Below, piece after piece: positions 50,520-62,148 of a stretch of 64,000 bases of DNA. A model generated the notes under the pieces. That model worked only from the letters and a program-made list of their open reading frames with translations. It made no database searches and was not told where the DNA came from. This stretch comes from Diprion similis (Eukaryota; Arthropoda; Insecta; Hymenoptera; Diprionidae): the NCBI RefSeq assembly GCF_021155765.1, contig NC_060105.1, positions 1,674,001-1,738,000 of the forward strand, given 5' to 3'. The translations under genes were made by a program, and so were the position numbers. Numbering within the stretch: the first letter of the stretch is position 1; the number at the start of each line of letters is the position of its first letter.

Positions 50520-51560
50520 GATTCTAGAATGGAACTTTTGGCGCGAAACTAAACCGAACAGAGGATGCGACGAATTTGTGTGACTCAAGAAACGACTGAA
50601 AAATTAGCAAAATATCCTTGAATTTATTTATTTATTAAATTTAAACAAATCATCTGGTAATTCGTATAAAAGCCGAACATTTGACGTCAAATGTCAATCG
50701 AATAACGGCAAACTTCAGGGAAGACGGAAATATCACCGAGAAATTTTTGAAAATTTATAATCGCTACGACGAAGTCGATTGTCGACGGAATGATTCATCA
50801 TATCGTAGAATCGCAGGCAATTTCATACATGCTTACGTATTTTGCTGTCTGCAATCAGGCGCATCGATTTGCCAAAATCATTTTTTTACACCTACGTTTA
50901 TTGTAAGTATAAATTATTTCTCGGTTAATAAATCGCAGTTGAATTATCATAACCCGTGCTTGGGAAAATTCAGCGTTGAACAATTGTTGTACGATCAACA
51001 GGAAATTTCTCCCGTTACATGCAAAAACAATACGTCAATATACGCCGTAGAATTATTCACGGGTAAAACCCGTGCGATAAATAATAAAGAACAATTCTCC
51101 GAATAACTGCAGTATAGTAATATGGTCGTAGATTACTATTTTCCCATTGTACATTCCACAACAGGTTTTTTTACGCACGTAAACGTTCTACAAACGTCCG
51201 ATGCAATCTGACGGTAACGATATTCTACGTACGGTGTGCAGTTGATAGCAGGAAAAACTGTATGCAAATTTTCAATCAATTTGATTTGAAGAAAATTATT
51301 GCTCACTTACTGCGAAAAATGAATACCTATAATGTATGAGTGAAATGATTATTATTATTCTGTCTCGCGGAGTTTTTCTTTCATTTTTCTTCCCGTTTAT
51401 CTTCACCAAGATACGAAGCACGACGTGGATATCAGCTTCGTGAAAGTGCGTTAAAAGAAAGGCGAAGAACGAATGAAAGACGATTCGCAGGAAAGTCGAT
51501 TTAGTTTCAAGGCGTGAAAAGGTCGAGTGTGAGTTTCTGTATCTCGTGTGTGGTACACGC
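50520..51560. other. intergenic DNA upstream of the DUF4485-like gene
   Basis: The plus-strand frame at 50681-51106 is long for random DNA (141 codons), but its composition is unlike a conserved protein and no splice partners were seen. Nothing else stands out. Confidence 0.4.
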
Positions 51561-51767
51561 ATGTGGATAATCAGTCCGTATCGACCTTATACTCCTCGAG
51601 AAGAACGTAAAGTCGATACTGTGGTACGTCAGCCACCCTGTCCCAAGTTATCTTCGAGGGTCTTCACGGGTTACGACCAAGTCGATGAAAACAGGGCTAT
51701 CTATCCGCCATGTACAGTAGAAAACAAGAAACAAGCTTACGAAAGCTTGAAGCACTCTGAACCTTGA
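51561..51767 (+). CDS. possible single-exon 68-residue protein
   Basis: An ATG at 51561 opens 68 codons: MWIISPYRPYTPREERKVD, then proline- and charge-rich sequence with VRQPPCPKL and VFTGYDQVDENR, ending SLKHSEP. The composition (Pro, Tyr, charged residues, three Cys) reads like a real small protein rather than AT-rich noise. It has no signal peptide or membrane segment. I do not recognise a family. It lies divergent to the DUF4485-like gene, about 1 kb away. It may be a chance frame. Confidence 0.3.
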   Translation: MWIISPYRPYTPREERKVDTVVRQPPCPKLSSRVFTGYDQVDENRAIYPPCTVENKKQAYESLKHSEP

Positions 51768-54000
51768 GTTCATCGGTCACTCTTTAAAGTTACACAATTC
51801 AATTGTTGAGTTGGTTATAAAATAGAAATCAGGCTTTTCTGCAACGAATCGGCAGTGATGTAGAAGATCTGACTTTTCAAATATAGGATCGATGGCGAAT
51901 CAAAAAAGCTTCAGAATGGTTGAAACGCAATGACTTCATCCTGCAAGATGACTCTGTTATTTTAGCGATTAGAAGCATTCGAATACTTTGAAAAGTTGTT
52001 GGTTTTTATTTTTTTTTTTCAAAGTAAAGTCATGACGCAGCTGACGGTGAATGTCATCGACGCATGGCGATTCTTTGGTAACGATTACAGATATCCGCAG
52101 ACTCCGGACTGGCTCGATCGGTGACCCTTGACCGGAGAATCTTGTCAGTTTTGCAGTAACAACTATACACCGCGTCGTATTGTAATAACATCGGGTTGTT
52201 TATAATCGTCTGCTTTTGCGACGGTCCGAGCTCTTCGTTAGTAGAATACGAGTCATCGCTGAGTTCAACGGAGGAAAGGGAAGATTAGGCGAAGAGAGAC
52301 GAACGACTGCATCTGCTAGTCCACCACCGACTTGTTGCCGCATCCGGTGTGCACGCCGATCTTCTATAAAGACTCACGACGCGACTCAGAGCTTTCAATA
52401 TCCACCCGCGACCCCGGAGGAATAACCATAGTCCACTCATTCTTCACCGCAGCCTCATACCGGAAGCAGATTAGCCTCCATTTCTGTTATCTGCAGGTGA
52501 GTCGTCCGACATTTTTCCCACAAATATTCATTCAACTTCATTTTCGCTTCACGTTTTCACTTTGGTGGTGAAATTTGCATTCAACCCAATTCACTGAACT
52601 TCTCTTTTCACCTCTCGTGTTGAACCGAAAATTTTCATGGATCGGTTCAAAACCAAAGAATTTTGCATTTGTCACTACGTTAATATTTGGGTGGGGGCGG
52701 TTTTTCAATAAGATAATTAATAGTTACGGAATTTGAAATTTGAAAATCAAATCGATTGACCAAAAACAGATCTTTGAGATTAAAACTTTGGAAAAGCAAA
52801 GGTGTCTTATAAAAATGAAAACAATGCCGGCGAATTTTACCGAAATTATCTACAATAATTCTAATTTTCAATCTGTTCTTATATTTTGGAAAAAACAGGA
52901 CTGCGTAGAATTTTTATTGAATCGGAATATTACCATCGAGTTTATATTGTGTCTTCGTATTACTACTCTGTCAGTGAAAGAATTGATTTTTAACAATATT
53001 TTGTCAACCTGAATTGAGAGACGTCGTAGATTTATGCATAAAAGGGCGTGACAGTGAAACTGACTATTTTTCAATCGCCGAAATGAAATCCTAAATTCTC
53101 AGCTATATGCAACGAACCGTTTGCTCATTTAAATTAATCAATTCGATCTCTTCGAGCCAACCCACAATTTATCCTGCTATTTATATTCTCTCTTGCCTGT
53201 TTGCCACTTTTCCAGCATTTCTCGTCCTTCTATATATATATTTTAACCGTTAGGCTACCACCATTTCACTCAAATTAAAAATGAAAACAAAAGAAAAAAC
53301 CAAATGGTTACCACCGACGATTCGCTAGATCGAAACACATCGCCTCGTAGAAAGTTGCATACCAATGATCCGTGTGAAATTTCTCACCTGCAATATTTTC
53401 TCAATGTTCTGCATAAGCTCGAACTCACGAACATGGCTACTCTAAAAAATTCGTGTAAAATTTTAATGACATTTTGCACTTCATTTCCATATCTCGATAA
53501 CACCCACTTTTCAACTTGTTTTGATATTCCCGTGATCATACGCGTATTAAACAAAGAGTAATTATAAGCTCGAAATTATATGTATAGATACAGGTTAACA
53601 AAACAATCATGAAATTCCGTAGCAACGAATTGTACTTTGTTGAAATGTGTAATCCGAACCCGTAAAAAAGAAGAAGAAAAAAATCGAAACAAGGGGAAAA
53701 AAAATTTTATTCTGTGAGTTGAAAATTTGCAATAAATTTTTCACTAAACGGTTTTTAGAGCAGATCCATTGCTGACGCATCGATCAATGAGAGTAACTTG
53801 TAGTCAATATCTGTATACAAGTACCTACACCATATTATTTCATCGCTTTTCTTTCCTTCCGCAAATTTTTCGTTTTTCTTTGCTGCTTTTTGCATATTCT
53901 CTGTTGTATTCTATTTTCAACCGAGTAAAAACGACTAAGCGATGTATTTTTATACATATACGAGAAGTTCCACGTCCTCCGTGAACATTCGCATGCAATT

Positions 54001-54019
54001 CACACACACACACACACAC
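54001..54019. repeat. (CA)n microsatellite
   Basis: Uninterrupted CA dinucleotide run. Confidence 0.85.
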
Positions 54020-56811
54020 GCTTAAATGCATAAACGGTTAAACTTCACGCATACATGCACAGGTATATGCGCATATTGCTCGTGCTGAGATGGCAAAGTA
54101 GTCGGACTTCACACAACTAAATATTTTGCGCTCGCTACTCGATTCACACCGATGAACACAGCCAAGACCAGTCGGTGTTCACGCTCGAATCACGTGCTCG
54201 TCTAACCGGATGGCCAAAGCAACTCTTAAGCCCGGTTTACGCCACGTTTCTTTCAATTTTACCATATTTTCTTACATTCATTCATTAATTCATTCATTCA
54301 TTTGGTCGGATTTTCCCTTGTAGTTTCCACGCGTTTGGCGGATTTTGTTTTTTTCACAATTCGAACAATAAATTAATATTAATTATCATCCAACTTAAAC
54401 ACGGCTAGCCTCGAGCAGGTATATATATATTTATTTACATATCTGTTTACGTCCGCAATCTCGGTTGTTTAATAACCAACAATATTTACTGTCTGCAATA
54501 AAGCTAGAAGTTCGAATTTGCGCAATCGGCTTGAGCGCAAATCTCGTTTCTGTGCACCGCGCTCCAGCGCTCCTCCACCTGCTACGGAATTTGTGCACTG
54601 TGTGTGGACGGTCGACAGTTCGGCGACTTGACACAGGTGAACGACTGCAACTGATAAGACGGGAATACGGAGTCTGCGTGATATCGCGACTTGCGCGTAC
54701 GGAAGCTCACCGCGTATGGAAACCTCTAGAGCTTTCGTGGCGCGGCGGCGCGAGCAGAAAAGCTGCAGATGGAACAGAAACCGGAAACCGCGGGTGGGTG
54801 ACAGTCTTCCGCGAACCATATTGTATGAGAATCGAGAAAAAATAATTTCTCATGTAATCACTCAAATAAGGATATATAGTAATCACTGTGTTGCAAACTG
54901 CCGGTTCTGACGATCGTTAAACTTGCAATAATTCCCATCTTCGGAAAAATATCGAGAGAAATTGGAGGAATCATGAAGGTTGCATCGGATCTCCCCTTCG
55001 ACATCGGAATTCAACCCGAATCCCATGAAAAGTTGAAATTTCAAATAGGTGAGAGAGAATGCTGCTGCAGAATGCTGCTTTTCGCTCACTTGATTTTTCG
55101 TACTTTTTTTCTCTCCTGATTCTTTGTTCATTGTTACATAAGCATATTTGTATGCGGGACGTCGTATATTGACGTGCATTCGTTCGCCGCGTGCATCTGC
55201 GTGCGCTTTATGCGGTTATGCACCGTTGTTTGTTGAATTAACACTTACATGCGAATGAAGAGGAGAAAAAAAATTGCATTCTTAGTCATCCTTCAGACAA
55301 TTTCGATCACGTGTCGTCTCTTACACTTGACCAATTTACATTCGGATATTGTAAGTCGTATGTTATGTAATTATTGAATTAAAAAATAGAGAAACACTTT
55401 TTATTTTTTACGTTATACTATCCACGATTCGCGCCGGTTAAATTCGCTCGTTTCGCAAGTATCGATTTTTCTCAAGGGTCAACGAGGGTTCGGTTGAACG
55501 ATAAGCGGACTGCTTGATTGATCAATAATTTTGCACGTTGACTAGTACGCGCAGTGTGAATGACCGCAAGAATTTGCGGCCAGAGGCGTTAATTTGACAG
55601 TGAAAACGAAATATTATATTATTATAAATATTAAATAACGTCACGTTATTAAGTTGAATTAGTACGCCGTTGATTATTTTTTAATTCTATTTATCGGTGC
55701 AGATGTGAAGCTGTGCAAAGGCTTCGAGAGTCGAGACTGCAGTTTCATTTAGCGAGACGTTCTGTTTTTTTATTTGATAAAAATTTGTTTGTACAGAGAA
55801 CGAGGATGATTATAATTATATCGTTTCATTATCGTGCTATTACGCATTCGTCGCATACTTCTAAATGCACATGTGGTGCATCGATGCGTCTCTTATTGTT
55901 AGCATACACAACTATACATACTTGCATACACTCGAAGTATGAATAATCCCTTTATTTTCTCCCTCTTTCTTTTTCCAATTCGCCTTTTCTCTGTCTCGCG
56001 AGTCCGCGTATTTTATCGCACGCCTTGTGTTAAAACGCAATTTCACAATTCGCAACGCCTGCATTCGCTAATCTATTTATTAGATACGCGACTGAACGCG
56101 AATCCATCTTCGTGTCCTTCAATCTCCTCGTGCACATGCGCGTCCTATTTTTTCACCAGTAGGCAGAAAAGAGATCAATGCACATTAAAAATTATAAAAT
56201 ATTCTTTCGACGCGTTTTATTCTTCGTGTGAATAGAAATAATCCGCACGCGAAATACAAGTTCCGTGATATAAGAAGGTTCGAGAACCGGAATTGAAGTC
56301 TTTTTTCCTTTTTTTGAGCACATTAAAATTCGATGCATGAACAATAATATTGTATAGTATCGTAAACTGCATTCGCAGTGACCTCTGAAAGTCAAAGAAG
56401 ACAACAGACTCTGGGAAAGAAATATATTCAAAATAACTTGAAAGTCCCAAGGTTGTTCAGGGAACCATTATCACACGCAAACGCGTGGCAAATACTGATT
56501 GCGAGTAAGAGAAAAAGAAGAAAAAACTCTGACGACAGAATTTGCAGTTTAAATTTAGCGACAATTTTTAAACCCAACTGCGATTGCGGTTGGCGTTTCG
56601 TTTTTACGCATCGCGAATATACGGTATTTCGGGAAGCAAAATAGTGCCCCAGGTCAAAAGTAACTCGAGCCGTGCCGCGCCTCCGGAACCGTGTGTACTC
56701 CGCTATTTTTAGTTGATAAATAAACCGTATGTTGTGAATAAGTTATACGGTAAACGAGCGAATAGGAATGACGCAAAAACCAGTAGAGGCGGGTACATTA
56801 TATGTATATAT

Positions 56812-56831
56812 GTATATATATATATATATAT
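56812..56831. repeat. (TA)n microsatellite
   Basis: TA dinucleotide run within a wider run of ATGTATATA-like sequence. Confidence 0.85.
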
Positions 56832-58723
56832 AGATATCAGTATAGAGAGCTAGACGACGGTTCGTCGGCGATAAGCCTTGAATCTCTGATTAAGTAACCG
56901 TTTATCTTGGTGCCCCGGATCCTCGGTATTTATGTACGTTACTACACGCGTATAAGAGACAGCAAATCCTCCATATTTGGCTTCTCTCTGATCGATTAAT
57001 TCACACAGCTCCATATACGTTGTTTGGAATCTTCAAGTCTAAGAACGAGCAAACATAATCGATTTTTGATTAAGTAGATTATTTTTAAAAATCGATTATT
57101 TCTCCTCACAATCGGTTTTTGCTTTTTATCACTCCCATTAACGACGCGATGCAATATCAATTCATGTGATAACAATATCAATTATTATCATCTGAAATTG
57201 AAAAATATTTCGAATGAAACTGTAAGTAATCAAAAAACTTTTACGAGATTTATGAAAATTTGGCTTTATATGGACAGTTTAAAAAAAAAAAACACGAAAT
57301 AATCGATGAATCGATTAATTTTATCGATTCAATCGAGTCGTGTTCGATTTATTTATTTTTTTTTTTGGTCTTGAATAATCGATGCATTGAGTATTTTTAG
57401 CATAGCATAGCATGTACATACAGAGCGATTGGAGTCAAGGTTGTGAGACGAACGGCACCGCAGAAACTGTTTTTCGATATTTCGAATCGTTTTCCTTATT
57501 ATTTTATCAACACGCAATCGCGCAGAATTTGATCGATTCGTTTGAAAGACTCCAAACCTTTCGAAGCCTCGATAATGCGTATAGAATTCTGTGACACTTC
57601 ATCTTTATGACTGTCGATCGCATAACGATTTTGAATTACGCGAAACCGTTTTTTCGCGAAGTAAAACATATCGGTTTAGCCTATGCAAAAATTAATTCCA
57701 GCGTTTCGTCAGTTTTAATTTATTTGCAATTTTGGGGCCCACAAATTTTTCGTTTCAGAATAAATTCGGGACAGTTTTTTCGACCAATTTTACTCAGCTG
57801 TGAAATTGTAAAATAAAAAAAAAAAACATCTGCAAGATCGTGCAGAAATTTTATTTCGTTTGTTTTGTTTTGTTTTTTTCTTCTAAACTCGTGGGTGAAT
57901 TTTAGATTTCGGAAAACTCATGAATACCAAATCAATGAAGATTAGAGCTTCGATCGAAATATTGATTATTCACCCCGCAACTAAAGTGACTCGACTAAGT
58001 ATAACTCACCGGTAAATTCGTTATTCGACACGCGTATAACGCTGCGCGAAAAACCGCTGCGTTCTGCTGCAGCCGAGTGACCAGCCGGCTTTTGCAGAGC
58101 AGTGCACGTGGACACCGAGTGATAGATTGTTTTTATCGTTTCGCAAATAAAGAGAGAAAGAGAGAAAGAAAAAAGAAAGAACGATCCGCTGCACAGTCAG
58201 GTGGTAGTGGTGGGAATTCGCAGACACGCTTCACGTTCTTCGCCAATGTGCACACGCGAATTCGCACACACAAATACAAGATTCGCGAGGTGTGTGAATA
58301 CAAGTAAAAGCTCGCGACGCGCCCTCTGCTCTTGCATATAGGGCATTCTTCGTCAATTAGCCTGCGCAGTTATCCTTTGGAGTGGCAAAATTCTTTCGAG
58401 TTTACGCGAATGGTGTCGATAAAAAAAGGTAAATTTGAAGTTTTAAAAAATTTGTGTTTTTGATCCAAGCAGTTGTTCTCGAGTGATTGATAGGAATTAC
58501 ATTGTGACTAAAATTTCACATTCATTTTGGCAATCATCGGTGTACCTAATATACTTGATTCCTAATCTAGAATCAGTTTGTATCGACATTTATTGCATTA
58601 CGTACGAGAAACGTCACAGAGAGAGTACAATTCTCAAAGTAATACCGCGAACTGGTAAAAAATGAATAAAATTTTGGAACAAAAATGAGGACCAGACGGT
58701 AAAATCGGGCGAATTGACAGGGA

Positions 58724-60615
58724 ATGCGGTATACAGTGGGGTTCGCAATGGCGTCGCAATGCCGAAAGGGGAATCGCACGGTAGTAGGTAAGCCGAATCT
58801 CCACTTCACGCCGACGCTTACGGCAAGTTGGACGTGGATCCGTTACTTACGTCTTATCGTCCCGAGGAGGAGAAGTTTCGAATCAGCGAGACTTCTGATC
58901 GGTGATTAATTTTCGATCTGGAATTTAATCGGGGCAATATTCTAGTCGAAGGTTCACATTTCAAAACCAAACTTCTCCTTGCGCGAGTATAAAATTTTAC
59001 GTATAAAAATTCGCGTCCTCGCTATCGCTGCGTAGTTGAGAGTGAGTGACCAAGTACCAAAGCCCGACTTTAGCGAGTACCGGGATCGACTTAAGAACGA
59101 AGTTGACGACGACCACTGTGACTTTCGTGGGAAATGATACTGGCCCGAAACGACAGCGATCGTTGGGCGTACGCCATGTACGGGATAGAAAAACCGATGG
59201 AGAACATTTCCGGTACGTTAATAGCTGATTATGGTATCTGCATTCGGCTGGTGGAGAACCGCAAGCTAGACTCGCCCTCTGATGACGAAATGATAATTAA
59301 TTTTATGTAAACAACCGATTTCGCGTCCAATCACCGCCTGTGTAGTTATATATATATATTATTACGACGATGCTCTTGTCATTGTCATTATCATCGTCAT
59401 GACAATTGCGGTCGCACGTAACACATGTTGAGGTAGTCTTACGCCTAATCATCTACCAGAACGTACGTATTACGTCCTTCGCGAGATTTCATCGCTCCAA
59501 AACAATCCAGTTCTATAGGTTCTAGCTCAAGGTTGTTTTAGTTATCACGACCTCATAATTTCGAAAACCTGCGTAATTGGACTCGGCTAAAATCGTATGA
59601 GATAGTTCATGATCACGTCAAATGGTATTTAAGTGTTGTTTGTTTGTTTTCTTTTTCACACTAGTGTGTTCTCCTAGTGCCAATGTACTGTATAATGTGC
59701 GTATATAACGCGGCCTTGCGATACCAGAGAAGACAAATATTTTTCATTCAAATCTAGTGTTACCGGAGGTCGAGAAACTCTACGTAACGCAATCGTGTGT
59801 GCAGAATTTACATGTAATGATAGTAACCATCGCGATGTTGAAGTTAGAAACATTATCGTATAACGAAAGATTGGGATAAAAATTAACGTTCCATCAATTT
59901 TATAATAATTCTTAAGGAACCATGATTTCAAAATATGTTTACCGAATATCAGACAATTCTAAAGCCCCGAAATAATGATCTTTCGAATAACGTTGCTAAC
60001 TTCAACGTAATTAATCATCGCAGGTACTTTCCACACAAAGAAATAGATACCTACCACTCAAATTCTGTCAAAGAAATCGATGTAACTAATAAGTAAAACG
60101 CACAGACTACCTCAGGACTAAATGCCGAGGTCGATCCATACCATCGCATATGTATATCGCGCGACCAAAACATTCCAGCATTCGATATCTGATCTGAGTT
60201 CTGTCAAAATGACTGTGGCGGTAGTGTAATATCTCTGCGTTTGTAACGTAGAGAAGACCTCCGTTATCCGTCGACACCCACCTTTCCCTGCTCTTGTACG
60301 TCTCCCCCCCCCCCCCCCCCCCCCCCCTTCGCCGACCCGATAATTACCACCTAATATCAGTTACCTTCGCGGCGTTACTATTGTATTCATTTACTTATCT
60401 TTCGTAATACCTCAGGCCTTGTGTGTACATTTGACACATTCGCGTCACACGTATTATACCGATATTATACGCATACCATCACCCATATAGAACGACAAGC
60501 CGCGGTGGTATTTTTCCATCAGCGATCCCGTTCGTGAAGCGCGCTACATGCATACATGATGCATGATTCATTGCAGTGCGAATACGTACATCAAGGTTGA
60601 AATACTTTTTTGGTT

Positions 60616-60657
<42 letters not shown>

Positions 60658-62148
60658 CCTAGTTATGCGTGCCCGGTTTTATTTTTACTTTTTTACTTTT
60701 TTTTTTTTTTTGCTCATCGCATTCGCCCACTCAATTCTATTTGCGTAGGCTCAATGAGATCGATAAATGTTTTTTACGCTGCTAGATATTGTTGTGGTTT
60801 AAACTGGGCTACGATTTACTGTCACTTTCCAGTCATGATCGAAAACAAAAACAACAACAAGAGATTTTCATCCATACCTTAGTTTCTCACTGATCGTACA
60901 CTAACTTATCTTGGTCAACGAATACCAGATCTGCTACAAAGTTGCTCACCATCTCTCACCGTTGATTGTTTATTTCACGTATAATGTTCGTCACTGCAAG
61001 TGTTTTTTTTTTTTTTTTTTTCGAATAATCTCCATTCCACCATTGTGCACTCACTACTGCATCCTCGGGTCTATCAACGAGTCACCGTTTTAATTCACAA
61101 TTTATTACCACCTTGCATGGATAAGAGGCGGTTGTTTCGTTGCTGTGAATTTAAACAAAGAATAACAATTCTAAGCCAGTCATTGACAATAATCGCTTCG
61201 CAGTATAGACGTGGAAATTTTCCCCACGTGTTATAAGCATGAATCAAAAAGTTCGGTGAAAATTTCTACGATAATAAGACGACACCGTTTTCCTTCCGTT
61301 TTACAGCCAAAGGAGTCATGGCCGGGTCTGTGGCGACCCTGGCTGTCCTATGGATATCACTTCAAGGGATGGGCTTCGTCGCTCAACCGAGCACGATAGA
61401 CGCTTCGAGACTGCAGACTTCCATGCAAAACTACCTCACATTCTCTTCCGGTGAGTTCGAGGCTTGTTGTCATACGTTTACCTGCTTTTCAAATATCTAA
61501 TCTATCGGCTCTGCTTACTCCTGATCATTTCACAGGCTTTCCATCACTCACGCATCGAGATGTACCGAAGACGAACTCTCGGACGTTCCTTGGCGGCAGT
61601 TCGTTTCCGGTTATCAGTTCCGAGGCGATCAATTCGTCGATTCATTTCGCGGAGATGCTCGTCGACCAATTGGCTAGACTTGAGACGAACATCGTCGGCG
61701 CTGGGATATCCTTTTCAAACGGTTCTCCGACCCAAGGTCAGTACGCTCATTGGTACCCGACCATCGAAGCTCATAAGAAAAGCGTCAGCGCCCTGGTCGT
61801 TGTCAAGGCGTCGTCTTATCTCGCCCAGATCAACTGCCATAGGTAACTATAAATAGGAATAAAGGAATTCGTGATTCTCAGACGAATTTCTCGATCGCGG
61901 ATTAATGAATGGAGATCGATTTGTCGCCAGGTCTGGATACAGGAATACTAAGTGTGCGCAGTTCATATCTACCTTGAAAATGGAGGACTCGGTTATCGGC
62001 AGGAACTGCGCCAATGATCACAGAGTTCATTGCGACAATGCATCGAGGTACAGGACGATCGATGGTACCTGCAACAATTTGGGAAATCCCAGATGGGGAA
62101 GCGCTATGACCGCCTATTCAAGGATCCTTTTTCCAAGCTACGCTGATG
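58724..62148 (+). CDS. animal haem peroxidase, 5' exons (partial, continues off right edge)
   Basis: Exons 61307-61450, 61536-61842 and 61931-62148 are firm; all junctions agree in phase. A first exon at 58724-58787 (Met at 58724 or 58748, ending NRTVV) joins in phase 1, and another candidate lies at 59176-59212. The first firm exon carries a signal-peptide-like segment (GSVATLAVLWISLQGMGF). The next two form a pro-region with several cysteines. The last ends in the diagnostic start of the An_peroxidase domain: YRTIDGTCNNLGNP, RWGSAM, and ILFPSYADG. In the family this precedes the distal histidine, calcium-binding and proximal histidine regions, which are not in the window. The visible part is about 244 residues. 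The product should be a secreted or surface peroxidase using hydrogen peroxide; which subtype (chorion peroxidase, peroxinectin-like or other) cannot be decided here. Confidence 0.82.
59002..59212 (+). promoter_or_regulatory. candidate TATA promoter and alternative first exon of the peroxidase gene
   Basis: TATAAAA lies at 59002-59008. An ATG at 59176 opens 12 codons (MYGIEKPMENIS) ending in phase 1 at 59212, followed by GTACGT. This exon would join 61307 in frame. Compared with the 58724 exon it has a clearer promoter. Both may be used, or only one. Confidence 0.35.
60304..60327. repeat. poly-C tract
   Basis: 24 consecutive C residues in the presumed first intron of the peroxidase gene; a possible assembly-sensitive site. 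Confidence 0.9.
60618..60654. repeat. poly-T tract
   Basis: 37 consecutive T residues, with a second T run at about 60696-60710 and another at about 61003-61021. Confidence 0.9.

Larger units (their letters stand above)
51768..58723. other. long intergenic stretch upstream of the peroxidase gene
   Basis: No supported coding exon. At 52365-52370 a TATAAA is followed by sequence ending at a perfect donor (CTGCAG then GTGAGT) after 52498, a candidate untranslated first exon on plus. CA repeats lie at about 54001-54019 and TA repeats at about 56812-56831. A cluster of TCGATT/AATCGA words occurs at 57.05-57.40 kb. Frames around 54465-54845 run open on both strands at once, a sign of composition rather than coding. 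Confidence 0.45.

Noticed and set aside
50681-51106. 141-codon plus-strand frame
   Set aside because: Asn/Ile/Tyr-rich composition expected of AT-rich DNA, no conserved-looking motif and no supporting splice sites.
54465-54845. Long open frames on both strands (126 and 116 codons)
   Set aside because: Open on both strands over the same DNA, with no domain, signal peptide or splice context; most likely compositional.
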